64,000 nucleotides of DNA from Paenibacillus_E oryzisoli_A. GTDB taxonomy: Bacteria; Bacillota; Bacilli; Paenibacillales; NBRC-103111. The stretch covers positions 372,001-436,000 of the forward strand of contig NZ_JBCMUN010000007.1 in assembly GCF_050467285.1 (NCBI RefSeq), read 5' to 3'. The notes under the pieces are model-generated. The model did no database searches and was not told the DNA's origin. It saw only the letters and a program-made list of their open reading frames with translations. This document shows, piece after piece, positions 9,820 to 17,412 of this stretch. Both the position numbers and the translations under genes were made by a program. Every line of letters begins with the position of its first letter. Within the stretch, counting starts at the first letter, position 1.

Positions 9820-9870
9820 TTGCCTTTAACCCCTTTCGTTCGATTCGCTTACCCCAGATACAAATCGTAC

Positions 9871-10977
9871 TCACTTAAACACTCTTTTCAAAGCCTCCAA
9901 ATACCCATAGCCGTACAGGCTGTCCGGCTGCAAATAACTGGTCTCCGTCCATTCGTTCCAACTGTTCACCGTAATAAGAGGCGGCTGAGCCGGGTGTGCG
10001 TCGGCATATGCCTTAGCCTTTTCAAAAGCTGCTTGCAATTTCTCAGGTGTATTGTTCTTCACAATCCCTGGTCTAAATTCCTTAAATCTTGGATTGTTGT
10101 CCCAACCGATGGACACATGGGGAAAGTACGGGATTGAGTAGGTCTCTTCGATTCGCTCCCATTCTTTTACCACATCAGCCATAATTTCTTCGTAGTCCCT
10201 GTCGATATCGGTAAAGTGAACATACTGGTAATGGGACATACTGTCAAAGCCCAGAAGTTGAATGACTTCGTTGGAGGTAACCGTGATTCCGTCATCCACG
10301 CCGCTTAAGTTATAATTCATCTCACCCCACATCGTCATCTGCAAGTGAAGTCCAGGCAATCCGGATCTCACAGCTTCAGCTCTGAACCATTCGAAAGCAT
10401 CTTTTGTAGCAGCCGCGCCTCCTAAGCCTTTCATCAGATTGTCAAGGTCATAGATCATGAATACCGGCTTCCCGTCTATGGTGTAGTACGACGGATGATG
10501 AAAGTACTTTTGAATCAGTCTTTTCGCCAGTTTTTCAAATTCATTACGGTCAACTGACGCATCCCAGATCAAGGCATCCCCTATATGAGAAAGACGAATA
10601 TCCCACGTGTAGTTCACATTATGGTTAGCCCACATCAGATAAAACTTGACCCTGTCATTATTCCTCGCTTTCAGATAGCCGTCATTCAGGGAGTTCTCAA
10701 GGAAAGGATGTTTATCATACCAGTACCAGTCATAAATAAATACGTTTACGCCATGATCTGCCGCAGCATTAATCTGCATTTCCATAACATACGGGTCTGC
10801 TTCGTTGACGTAACCCCATAAAGGCTTTCTGGGCCAATTGTGGCCTTCAAACTTTGCAACCGAATTTTTGACGGATTGCCATTCTCCGATTCCCTCTGGC
10901 CAAAACATCCTAGATCTTTTGTCATCACCTGTATAAGCAGGCCAAATATAAGCGGCGATATCATATTGTTTCGTCAT
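9871..10977 (-). CDS. WbsX/GH99-like protein, cytosolic
   Basis: A protein of 368 residues without a signal peptide. The pattern DIAAYIWPAYTGDDKRSRMF at the start, VNVFIYDWYWYDKHPFLENS near 90, VYFMIYDLD-like strand near 180 and LITVNSWNEWTETSYLQPD near 340 match the WbsX family (annotated as glycosyltransferase but related to GH99 glycosidases). I set the start at 10977 because AAAAGGAGCG lies 8 nt upstream and the family begins here; an in-frame upstream extension has no ribosome site. It is first gene of the operon 10977 to 7334, divergent from an AraC regulator. It is a second member of the same superfamily as the secreted 5064-6983 protein, suggesting extracellular and intracellular steps on a related substrate. 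Confidence 0.8.
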   Translation of the reverse strand: MTKQYDIAAYIWPAYTGDDKRSRMFWPEGIGEWQSVKNSVAKFEGHNWPRKPLWGYVNEADPYVMEMQINAAADHGVNVFIYDWYWYDKHPFLENSLNDGYLKARNNDRVKFYLMWANHNVNYTWDIRLSHIGDALIWDASVDRNEFEKLAKRLIQKYFHHPSYYTIDGKPVFMIYDLDNLMKGLGGAAATKDAFEWFRAEAVRSGLPGLHLQMTMWGEMNYNLSGVDDGITVTSNEVIQLLGFDSMSHYQYVHFTDIDRDYEEIMADVVKEWERIEETYSIPYFPHVSIGWDNNPRFKEFRPGIVKNNTPEKLQAAFEKAKAYADAHPAQPPLITVNSWNEWTETSYLQPDSLYGYGYLEALKRVFK

Positions 10978-11050
10978 TCCACAATCGCTCCTTTTTACAA
11001 GCTTATCTTCTATATTCCTAGTTAGCGCTAAGCAAAGTATAGCAACCTTA

Positions 11051-11064
11051 GCTAAGCGTTTACA
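11051..11064. promoter_or_regulatory. Candidate CcpA (cre) site between divergent genes
   Basis: On the minus strand the sequence TGTAAACGCTTAGC differs at one core position from the consensus TGNAANCGNTNNCA for catabolite repression. It sits 74 bp upstream of both the WbsX-like gene and the AraC gene. A single-mismatch match can be chance. Confidence 0.3.
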
Positions 11065-11138
11065 TTGCACCGTTTAAGATTAGTTCTCCTAATAAAATGA
11101 ATCTTGGAGTACAATAGGATCCAGAGGTGAGCTGCATA

Positions 11139-12023
11139 ATGTCTTACTTTACTTTTTTTGGAACTTCGCGCTTTGAAGTCAAATGGGCGGGCGCCAGTGA
11201 TACTGGGCCGGAGTTTTATCGCCCGCATTCCAATCCCTATTATGAACTTATCATGGTAACAGACGGCCCGATTCATATAGACAGCGGCGGAGAACGTCTA
11301 ACCTTACACGCAGGAGAATGTTTGCTGCTAAAGCCTTGGGAGGAACATGTCGGTTGGAATAAATCATCTTTGAGTGGACGAATTTTTTGGGTACAATTCC
11401 ATGCCGAGCCCTCTTTACGACATTATTCTTCATGGAATGAATTAGTTTCCGAACTAAAAACACGCCATATGTATCCCGAGCAATTGCGAACCACAGACGG
11501 GAGCGATGGCGAGGTCTTGATCGTTCCGCGGCGATTTGCGCCTGTTCAACGATTCGATTTGCTTCAAGCCTTCGAACAACTGATACGGGTTCATGAGCAG
11601 CCAAAAGGGTATTTCACCTTCCACTTGTCCATCCTGTTCTCACAACTCATGCTGAAAATTGCCGAGAATGCCCTGGATCAGCTTAACCCCCAATCCGTTA
11701 TTCCGGCATCGTTTATTACTTATCGCAAACTACTTTCCTTACTTCACGAGAACTACACAACAGAGTGTCATGCAGGCTTTATTGAAGTACAGCTTGATCG
11801 CAAATATGAATATATATGTCAAATATTCAGCAAATACGCGGGCTTAACCATCCGGAATTACATCCAGCAGTTGCGAATTCAACGCGCAAAGCAGCTGCTG
11901 CTGGAGACCACGTCGGATATCCGTCATATTGCGGAACAGGTCGGATACGACGATCCGTTGTATTTCAGCAAAATATTCAAAAAACTCGAAGGTATTTCTC
12001 CTAGTGAGTATCGGATGCGGTAA
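11139..12023 (+). CDS. AraC-family transcriptional regulator with cupin sensor domain
   Basis: A 294-residue regulator. The N-terminal ~150 residues form a cupin-like sugar-sensing domain (FYRPHSNPYYELIMVTDG, ERLTLHAGECLLLKPWEEH). The C-terminal ~100 residues carry two helix-turn-helix motifs (FIEVQLDRKYEYICQIFSKY and HIAEQVGYDDPLYFSKIFKK). I chose ATG at 11139 with AGAGGTGA at ideal spacing, not the GTG at 11127, which lies inside that site. It is divergent from the WbsX/DUF2264/GH88 operon and probably activates it. Only 64 bp after its stop comes the first transposon-like end at 12088. Confidence 0.92.
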   Translation: MSYFTFFGTSRFEVKWAGASDTGPEFYRPHSNPYYELIMVTDGPIHIDSGGERLTLHAGECLLLKPWEEHVGWNKSSLSGRIFWVQFHAEPSLRHYSSWNELVSELKTRHMYPEQLRTTDGSDGEVLIVPRRFAPVQRFDLLQAFEQLIRVHEQPKGYFTFHLSILFSQLMLKIAENALDQLNPQSVIPASFITYRKLLSLLHENYTTECHAGFIEVQLDRKYEYICQIFSKYAGLTIRNYIQQLRIQRAKQLLLETTSDIRHIAEQVGYDDPLYFSKIFKKLEGISPSEYRMR

Positions 12024-12087
12024 TTTCTCCCCATTGCTGTTGTCGTATGAATTCTTTGTGTTGTTTGTGGTTGTTGTGTTGTGTGTT

Positions 12088-12114
12088 TGTCGGGTGACAA
12101 ATAAGTTTTGAAGT
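12088..12114 (+). repeat. Tn7-superfamily-like transposon end A (pointing right)
   Basis: A 27-bp sequence beginning TGTCGGGTGACAAATAAG and ending TTTTGAAGT. The same 27 bp is found at 17011-17037 and, inverted with two changes, at 16979-17005. A TGT terminus followed by a GACAAAT-type binding site is the layout of TnsB-class ends (Tn7, Tn5053, CAST elements). The 5 bp outside this end are GTGTT. No intact transposase gene is nearby, so the assignment rests on the ends alone. Confidence 0.55.
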
Positions 12115-12199
12115 ACTTTTTACAATCATTTTTAACAGTTCCATTCAACTAACGTTCTCCCGTCGTAATGAACCTAGCCCAAGCGTTTCTCTATTGCGT

Positions 12200-12582
12200 A
12201 TGGTTTTACCACTTGCACCTAGTGATGCGGCTCTCCGTGCTGTCTGTAACGGCAAGTTTGAAGACCATCTTTTTAGCGCCTTTGGAAGCCGAATATCCTT
12301 TATTATTTGCTTCAAGGCAAACCTCTGCGGTTCAATGAGCTAAGAAGATTGCTGCCCGCTATCACGCAAAGGATGCTTACACTCCATCTGCGTGAATTGG
12401 AGGAAGAAGAGCTCGTTAAACGAGTCATTTATCCGCAGATCCCGCCGAAAGTGGAATACTCCATCACGGAATACGGCATGAGCCTGTCCCCGATTCTGGA
12501 AGCCTTACATAAATGGGGATCGGCCCATGTCGAGCGAAAACGGCTCGGCAAGGCGAATAATGAGCAAACAGAAACGGACTAG
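12200..12582 (+). pseudogene. HxlR-family MarR-like regulator broken by a one-base deletion
   Basis: From 12283 onward the frame encodes WKPNILYYLLQGKPL followed by the classic HxlR helix-turn-helix (NELRRLLPAITQRMLTLHLR, PQIPPKVEYSITEYG) and an ordinary C-terminus. Upstream, a different frame reads CNGKFEDHLFSAF, where HxlR proteins have their redox Cys about 13 residues before the Trp. The Cys-to-Trp distance is 38 nt instead of 39, so one lost T near 12280-12283 explains the break. Initiation inside the remaining frame (TTG at 12307) would lack the first helix. It lies inside the transposon-like segment, just after end A. The coding start at 12200 is uncertain. Confidence 0.7.
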
Positions 12583-12608
12583 CGTTTAAAATTACGCTAG
12601 TCCGTTTC
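12571..12608 (+). terminator. Hairpin terminator after the HxlR remnant
   Basis: Perfect 14-bp arms GAAACGGACTAGCG (12571-12584) and CGCTAGTCCGTTTC (12595-12608) with a 10-nt AT-rich loop, overlapping the stop codon of the HxlR remnant. The T-run is short. Confidence 0.7.
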
Positions 12609-13054
12609 ACTCTACATCGAGTCAAAATATAACGAAAGTGAACATGAGGCATGTCTAGCACAGCACGTGCCAGAACATAAAGAAAATCCCCTATCTGCCT
12701 AACTGAAATCAAGCACGCAGCTAAATAAATCAATCATTTCCACTGCTGAATCATTAATGTAATCTGCCTGTTACTTTAATGAAAACAGGGAACAGCTGCC
12801 GCGGCAATCTGCTCCCTGTTTCTTGTGCTATAGTGTCACGTTAGAATTCCTGTATGATGTAGAGGCAGGTGTCTCTGCCGCTGTCATGCAGCAGTACTCG
12901 TCGCCGGTTTTGCTTTAGATGTACAGGCGGTAAATATCATCAAACTTGTTAAACAGCATGGGCACAACGATAGTCTTCTTCAAGCTCGTTACACGTGAGT
13001 GCATGCCATAAACGGTTGGAAGATAACAAATGTTGCACTGACTTGAGTCAAATA
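12609..13054. other. Intergenic region without a supported gene
   Basis: About 450 bp between the HxlR remnant and the anti-sigma gene. It holds a second hairpin (12781-12822). A short plus-strand open stretch at about 12880-12995 has a protein-like look but no start, ribosome site or recognisable family, so I do not call it. Confidence 0.5.
12781..12822 (-). terminator. Hairpin, probable terminator of the sigma/anti-sigma operon
   Basis: Arms around AAACAGGGA / TCCCTGTTT with a GC-rich loop; on the minus strand the stem is followed by TTTTC. It lies 230 bp beyond the stop of the DUF4367 gene, so part of the 3' end of that transcript would be untranslated. Confidence 0.5.
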
Positions 13055-13900
13055 TTATTGACGAGCCGCAGGAGCCGGAGCCGCTCGCTGCGTTTGAATC
13101 AAGTTGTCTACATTGGACTGCGACTTATTAATTTGCTCTTGCGTCAACGGCTTGCCAACGCCGAAGCTCTTGACGATTTTCTTCAGCGTATCCGCATCGA
13201 AATCATCCATCGCATACATCTCCACCGTAAATCCCTTGTCCTCCCAGATAACAATTCCATTTGCAAAATACAGCTGGGTCCCGTCGATCATTTCCGTTTT
13301 CACTTCGGCTGTCGTTTCAATTCCGTTCTTGCCGCCTTGCGAAATCAAGAAATTCACGGATTTTTCGCCTTGTGCGTATTGCACCTCTACCATCGTCTTA
13401 CCGTGAATGACGGTGTTGACATACTTGAAGTCAGCCATCCAGGATGGAGCCGGGAAATTCATTCCCACGGCGGTACGGGCTTCGTCCACGGTCATCGTCG
13501 GCCGCGGCGGCAGCTCCACTCTATCGGTTTCGGAACCTTGCTTCTGGGCGGAGGCACTTTTGGCAGACGCCGGAAGCTCCTTATCGACTTGAACGATGTC
13601 CATATTGCCTACATGAAACTTCGCCAAGATCGATTGCATCATACCTTGGGCGTAGGAGGTAGTTGATAGCACTCCGCCAATCAGCACTACACCAAGTACA
13701 GCCACAGTAGCCGTTTTCCATGTTCTATTCATCGTTGTCATCCCGTCCCTCATCGTATTTTTCGGTGAAATGGTTTGCGTCTCGATCTTATGTACCAGAC
13801 GCCTATGAATCCGCTCTTTCGCCAATGGATTATCAAGCTTTGTATTTTCAAGCAAATCGATCACATCCTCGAATGGTTTGAGGTCTTCTTCTTTATTCAC
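13055..13900 (-). CDS. Membrane anti-sigma-like protein with DUF4367 domain
   Basis: A 281-residue protein. The first ~60 residues are cytosolic and charged (DVIDLLENTKLDN), residues ~63-83 form one membrane helix (ATVAVLGVVLIGGVLSTTS), and the rest is extracellular with a DUF4367-type domain (MTVDEARTAVGMNFPAPSW, YMAQGEKSVNFL-like strand, GFTVEMYAMDDFDADTLKKI). Such proteins paired with ECF sigma factors bind and hold the sigma at the membrane until a surface signal arrives. Its start codon overlaps the sigma gene stop by 8 bp, which is strong support for the pairing. The signal is unknown. Confidence 0.85.
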   Translation of the reverse strand: MNKEEDLKPFEDVIDLLENTKLDNPLAKERIHRRLVHKIETQTISPKNTMRDGMTTMNRTWKTATVAVLGVVLIGGVLSTTSYAQGMMQSILAKFHVGNMDIVQVDKELPASAKSASAQKQGSETDRVELPPRPTMTVDEARTAVGMNFPAPSWMADFKYVNTVIHGKTMVEVQYAQGEKSVNFLISQGGKNGIETTAEVKTEMIDGTQLYFANGIVIWEDKGFTVEMYAMDDFDADTLKKIVKSFGVGKPLTQEQINKSQSNVDNLIQTQRAAPAPAARQ

Positions 13901-14480
13901 CCATCAACCCCCCTGTCCCCAAAAATTTATGCAGCTTCTTCAAGCTCCTGTAAACAATTACACCGATCTGGGATTCACTTACTCCCATGAGTGCCGCAAT
14001 CTCCGAGTTTTTGAGACCGGCGGCAAACTTCATGGCGATGATGTTGCGTTCCTTGTCGCGCAACTTGGCAAACGCTTGAAACAGCGCCTGATGGTCGTCA
14101 ATCTGGATGGCTAGCTCCTCGGGAGAAGGCTTCGGCCAGATCAACTCGGTAATCGAGTCCAAGGAGAAATGAAATCTCTTTTTCCGGGCGCGAAAGTAAT
14201 CGGTGACGGCATTCCGTACTATGGCGAACAACCACACCTCGAATACGGCTTTTTCCTCCGAGAAGCTGCCATAATTGACAATAACCCGTTCAAACACTTG
14301 GCTGCAAACATCCTCCGCCTCATACTGATTCTGAATCCGGTAGTAAATATACTTGTACACGCGGTTAAAGTACTGTTCATAGATCCGGGAAAATTGTTCA
14401 GTTGACAGAACCTCTCCGGCAGCACGGAGCTTGTCCGTTCGCTCCCTGACTATGTTCTTGTTTACTCGGACGCTCTCCAT
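13893..14480 (-). CDS. ECF-type RNA polymerase sigma factor
   Basis: A 195-residue group 4 sigma factor. Region 2 spans about residues 30-100 (FSRIYEQYFNRVYKYIYYRI, EDVCSQVFERVI, VFEVWLFAIVRNAVTDYFR) and region 4 about 130-185 (LRDKERNIIAMKFAAGLKNS, EIAALMGVSESQIGVIVYRS). Start is ATG with AGGAGGAAAG upstream. It is translationally coupled to the downstream anti-sigma gene. The pair lies inside the segment bounded by transposon-like ends, so it may be a mobile regulatory module. Targets cannot be read from the sequence. Confidence 0.93.
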   Translation of the reverse strand: MESVRVNKNIVRERTDKLRAAGEVLSTEQFSRIYEQYFNRVYKYIYYRIQNQYEAEDVCSQVFERVIVNYGSFSEEKAVFEVWLFAIVRNAVTDYFRARKKRFHFSLDSITELIWPKPSPEELAIQIDDHQALFQAFAKLRDKERNIIAMKFAAGLKNSEIAALMGVSESQIGVIVYRSLKKLHKFLGTGGLMGE

Positions 14481-14957
14481 TCGCTTTCCTCCTTCCTATG
14501 CTTCTATTTCATCCAAGCAAGCCGGTTACGTATGTTAATACGCCGCTTAATGAAATCCATTAACAAGTAGCGGTCGTTTTTTTCTTCAAGTCACTATTAT
14601 AGAGCATGAAAAAAAATGCGGGCACCAGCAATCGCTGGAAACCCGCATCCACTATAACGGCGTTAATTTTTTTTCACAGATTCAAGATTTGATCCATATT
14701 CCGCCGGCTAAGTCGGTCCCCTAGGGAACTCACCAGTTGTTGAAGTCTGCCCATGTAGGTGGTGTTGCCTTCGACTGGTCCGGTTCCCGCCATCGTTCAG
14801 CATCTTTTTGTCGTTACAGTCAGCTTGGGGAGGTCTATCATTATAAGGGTATTGTACTATCCCATATTGTAAGTATCCTGCCCGATAGCTCAACGACTGA
14901 AGATGCAGCTGCGCGGCGGCAAGCTGCTTCTGGATGGCTCTGAACTAACGTGTCCCG
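14481..14957. other. Intergenic region between sigma gene and LysR gene
   Basis: Contains the 5' side of the sigma gene, a minus-strand terminator (14608-14648) and about 300 bp (14660-14957) with no recognisable gene. Short open frames on both strands lack ribosome sites. The sequence just after the LysR stop has a weak 6-bp hairpin (CTAACG...CGTTAG). Confidence 0.5.
14608..14648 (-). terminator. Rho-independent terminator, minus strand
   Basis: ATGCGGG (14616-14622) pairs with CCCGCAT (14642-14648) with an inner CCAGC/GCTGG stem; on the minus strand it is followed by eight T. It would end transcripts coming from the LysR gene 310 bp upstream. Confidence 0.8.
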
Positions 14958-15875
14958 TTAGCTGAACTTGCTTTTTGTCCCCTTTTTGCCAACATTCATT
15001 TCATTTATGATTGCTATGAACTGATTGACTTCCTCCGATGGATGTAATGGATATAGCAATCCATATGGAACTGCAAAATCCAAATCACTTGGGATTGTCA
15101 CCAAGGATGGATGAATATCTGCCCACACCTCCAATGTCAGCATAACCGTATTGCTTTCCTCGCAGCGATTAAACACATCAATGTCATAAAGCCGTGGAAC
15201 CTCTTTAATTCGTATTTGAGGATGATTCTTTACCAGGAAATTACGTATGTCATGAATGACTGAGCTTTTCCCGCCATTCACCACAGCCAATCTTTCCCCA
15301 TATAAATCTGTTACAGAAAGTGTTTTCTTAGAAGCCAGCCTATGGTGCCGAGATACGGCAAAGCGAAAACGGTAACTCCCCAATTCGAGCAAACGGTAGT
15401 AATCCTTCCAGCGATCTGCTAGAAGTGGCCCTACCATAATATCGAACGATTGGCCAATCGTACGGTAAGTAGTTGGGAGTGTATGTGCATCATCTTCGAA
15501 ATGAATGATGCTTATTCCGAATTGCGGGAACAAGTCGCTGAATCCATTCCATAGATCAATTAAACCCTTACATGGGTTAAGCATAGAAGTGCCGACCCGT
15601 ACAATATGCCGATTTGCTTGTGCGGCTTGACGCATACGGATCAGAGCTTCTTGGTAATATTGCAGCATAAACTCAGCATCCTTGATAAAGGCTGCTCCTG
15701 CCTCCGTGAGTCTGACACCGTGGTTGGTGCGGTTAAAAAGAGGGATCCCGGCTTGCTTTTCCAACAAATTCATTTGCTTCATCACCGCGGTTGAAGAAAT
15801 AAAAAGCTTTTCGGCTGCCTTAGAGAAGCTTCCGGACTCCGCCACTTGAACAAACGTCTTCAATTGTTCATTCAT
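14958..15875 (-). CDS. LysR-family transcriptional regulator
   Basis: A 305-residue regulator. Residues 1-60 are the winged helix-turn-helix (LKTFVQVAESGSFSKAAEKL, LFNRTNHGVRLTEAG), followed by a linker helix and a periplasmic-binding-like effector domain (residues ~90-295). It is divergent from the short-chain dehydrogenase gene at 16002, the usual arrangement for LysR regulators and their target, and a GTTAAC-N5-GTTAAC element lies between them. It probably controls that dehydrogenase and itself. The effector is unknown. Confidence 0.92.
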   Translation of the reverse strand: MNEQLKTFVQVAESGSFSKAAEKLFISSTAVMKQMNLLEKQAGIPLFNRTNHGVRLTEAGAAFIKDAEFMLQYYQEALIRMRQAAQANRHIVRVGTSMLNPCKGLIDLWNGFSDLFPQFGISIIHFEDDAHTLPTTYRTIGQSFDIMVGPLLADRWKDYYRLLELGSYRFRFAVSRHHRLASKKTLSVTDLYGERLAVVNGGKSSVIHDIRNFLVKNHPQIRIKEVPRLYDIDVFNRCEESNTVMLTLEVWADIHPSLVTIPSDLDFAVPYGLLYPLHPSEEVNQFIAIINEMNVGKKGTKSKFS

Positions 15876-15908
15876 TCAGAAAGGCCCTCCTATTTGCATA
15901 AACTAATA

Positions 15909-15925
15909 GTTAACGCCATGTTAAC
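15909..15925. promoter_or_regulatory. Candidate LysR operator between divergent genes
   Basis: The 17-bp element GTTAACGCCATGTTAAC consists of two copies of GTTAAC around GCCAT, 34 bp upstream of the LysR start and 77 bp upstream of the dehydrogenase start. LysR boxes are imperfect T-N11-A palindromes, which this fits. Confidence 0.5.
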
Positions 15926-16001
15926 CTATTTGAAATTCCGTTTCAAGTAAGTTAGTCGTAACATTAGAGAAGAAACTGGAACCCTATTGGAGGAGAATAC
16001 G

Positions 16002-16841
16002 ATGAAAAACAAAGTCTGGTTCATTACGGGAGCCTCTCGCGGATTTGGGCGCATTTGGGCGGAGGCCGCACTCTCTCGCGGGGATAAGGTTGCCGCAACC
16101 GCTCGCACACCGGAAAGCATCGCCAATCTTAAGGAACGTTTTGGTGACGCCGTTATGCCCCTAGTACTCGATGTAACGGATCCCCGTCAGGTCGAGCATG
16201 CCGTTCGGCAGGCTCATGCGCATTTCGGCAGGCTGGACGTGGTTCTTAACAATGCCGGTTACACGCTGGTTGGTACAGCTGAGGAGGCTGACGAATCCGA
16301 CGTCCGCGCGCTGTTTGACGCCAATTACTTTGGTACGCTTCGGGTCATCCAAGCTGCCCTGCCTCTGCTTCGACAACAAGGATGCGGGCACATTCTCGGC
16401 GTCTCAAGCGCTATGGGCATTGTGGCGGCACCGCTCATCGGCTTCTATTGCGCTTCCAAATGGGCAGTTGAAGCCCTTCACGATAGCCTTGCACAAGAGG
16501 TTAAAGACTTCGGCATAAAAGTGACGTTGCTTGAGCCCGGCGCCTTTGCAACCGATTTTGGAAGTCCCTTGTCCATGAAGACATCACAGGGATTGGAAGT
16601 CTACGCCGAACTTCGAAATCAGGTGTTCGGTCGCTTATCGACCGCAGAACGAGGCGATCCGCAGGCGACAGCCGAAGCGATTCTTCAAATCGTTGACGCC
16701 CAGGACCCGCCTCTGCGGTTTGCGGTCGGCGCTGGGGTTTTGCCTTTGGTACGCGAAGCCTATGCCGATCGTTTAGCCGCTTGGGAGGCATGGGAGGCTG
16801 TTTCGAACGAAGCGCAAGGAACGCCGATAAGCCACCGTTAG
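16002..16841 (+). CDS. Short-chain dehydrogenase/reductase
   Basis: A 279-residue classical SDR oxidoreductase. The Rossmann motif TGASRGFG is near residue 12, NNAGYTL near 82, the catalytic Ser in LGVSSAMG near 136, and the YxxxK pair in FYCASKWAVEAL near 153. These enzymes reduce or oxidise alcohols and carbonyls with NAD(P)H. ATG at 16002 has a GGAGGAGAA site at ideal spacing; an in-frame TTG at 15987 lies over that site. It is divergent from a LysR regulator and followed by a strong terminator, so it forms a one-gene unit inside the transposon-like segment. Substrate unknown. Confidence 0.92.
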   Translation: MKNKVWFITGASRGFGRIWAEAALSRGDKVAATARTPESIANLKERFGDAVMPLVLDVTDPRQVEHAVRQAHAHFGRLDVVLNNAGYTLVGTAEEADESDVRALFDANYFGTLRVIQAALPLLRQQGCGHILGVSSAMGIVAAPLIGFYCASKWAVEALHDSLAQEVKDFGIKVTLLEPGAFATDFGSPLSMKTSQGLEVYAELRNQVFGRLSTAERGDPQATAEAILQIVDAQDPPLRFAVGAGVLPLVREAYADRLAAWEAWEAVSNEAQGTPISHR

Positions 16842-16918
16842 ATTTGGAACCTGCCCGTTCGTATAGCTTAATCCCCCACCCGCATCATCAAATTTTTAAA
16901 CGTATGCTCATAATCAGC

Positions 16919-16962
16919 AAAAAAAAACGTTCACTCTGAATTATTGAGTGAACGCTTTTTTT
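16919..16962. terminator. Bidirectional terminator after the SDR gene
   Basis: CGTTCACTC (16928-16936) pairs with GAGTGAACG (16946-16954), with an A-run before and a T-run after. It lies 80 bp after the SDR stop and just inside transposon-like end B. Confidence 0.85.
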
Positions 16963-16978
16963 ATCTCAAAACTTTGTA

Positions 16979-17005
16979 ACTTCAAAACTTATTTGTCAAC
17001 CAACA
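16979..17005 (-). repeat. Tn7-superfamily-like transposon end B (pointing left)
   Basis: Read on the minus strand it begins TGTTGGTTGACAAATAAG and ends TTTTGAAGT, matching ends A and C at 25 of 27 positions. Further inward a second, weaker site-like sequence TTACAAAGTTTTGAG follows. It faces end A (12088), so A and B are in the correct inverted arrangement to bound one element of about 4.9 kb. Confidence 0.55.
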
Positions 17006-17010
17006 CTCAA

Positions 17011-17086
17011 TGTCGGGTGACAAATAAGTTTTGAAGTGGTGTTTACGGGCAAAAAACCTGAATTACAAATATGTTTTGAAGTACCG
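17011..17086 (+). repeat. Tn7-superfamily-like transposon end C with two binding-site-like repeats
   Basis: The first 27 bp (17011-17037) are identical to end A. A second related repeat, TTACAAATATGTTTTGAAG, starts at 17063. Tandem binding sites inside a TGT terminus are typical of TnsB-class elements. End C is separated from end B by exactly 5 bp (CTCAA, 17006-17010). I found no matching inverted end to the right in this window. Confidence 0.55.
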
Positions 17087-17100
17087 ATTTTTACGCTCTT

Positions 17101-17340
17101 ATAGTAAGATTTTTTCTTTTTCTTCTATACTTTGGCGGTTCCATGATTGGGTATTAACAATTGCTTTCATTCTTGCTACTTTCCAGTCATTAATTTGCTT
17201 TTGAGCGTTCCGATTATTATCATCTAATCTAACTAAATATTGCTCATCCAATCTCCCTTTAAAATTAAACCTCTATCATAGTTCAGAGTAACGGATATAG
17301 TTGATACTTCATATCGTTCCAATAACAATCAAAGCTAATT
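17101..17340 (-). pseudogene. Decayed gene fragment beside end C, family not recognised
   Basis: On the minus strand 17101-17256 reads as a protein tail (EQYLVRLDDNNRNAQKQIN, then WKVARMKAIVNTQSWN) ending at a TAA near 17101. Upstream the same protein seems to continue in another frame (LLERYEVSTISVTLNYDRG, then LILKGDW), so there is a frameshift near 17255. The text is clearly protein-like and AT-rich, unlike its neighbours. It ends close to transposon-like end C and may be cargo or the last gene of a lost transposition operon. I do not recognise the family. Confidence 0.5.
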
Positions 17341-17412
17341 CCAGTAAAGTAGAATGAGCTCGAATCACTGAGTTAATTTCCATACTCTTTCTTCCAAACT
17401 TAATTATTAAGC

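Noticed and set aside
12880..12995. Short plus-strand protein-like stretch ending in LLQARYT
   Set aside because: No start codon with ribosome site, no family recognised, upstream frame breaks quickly.
14660..14957. Possible gene between the LysR gene and its terminator
   Set aside because: Open frames on both strands are under 70 codons, have no ribosome site and no recognisable motif.
12088..17037. The repeated 27-mer considered as CRISPR or phage attachment repeats
   Set aside because: Only three copies, kilobases apart and in both orientations, with TGT termini; no spacer array, no integrase gene.
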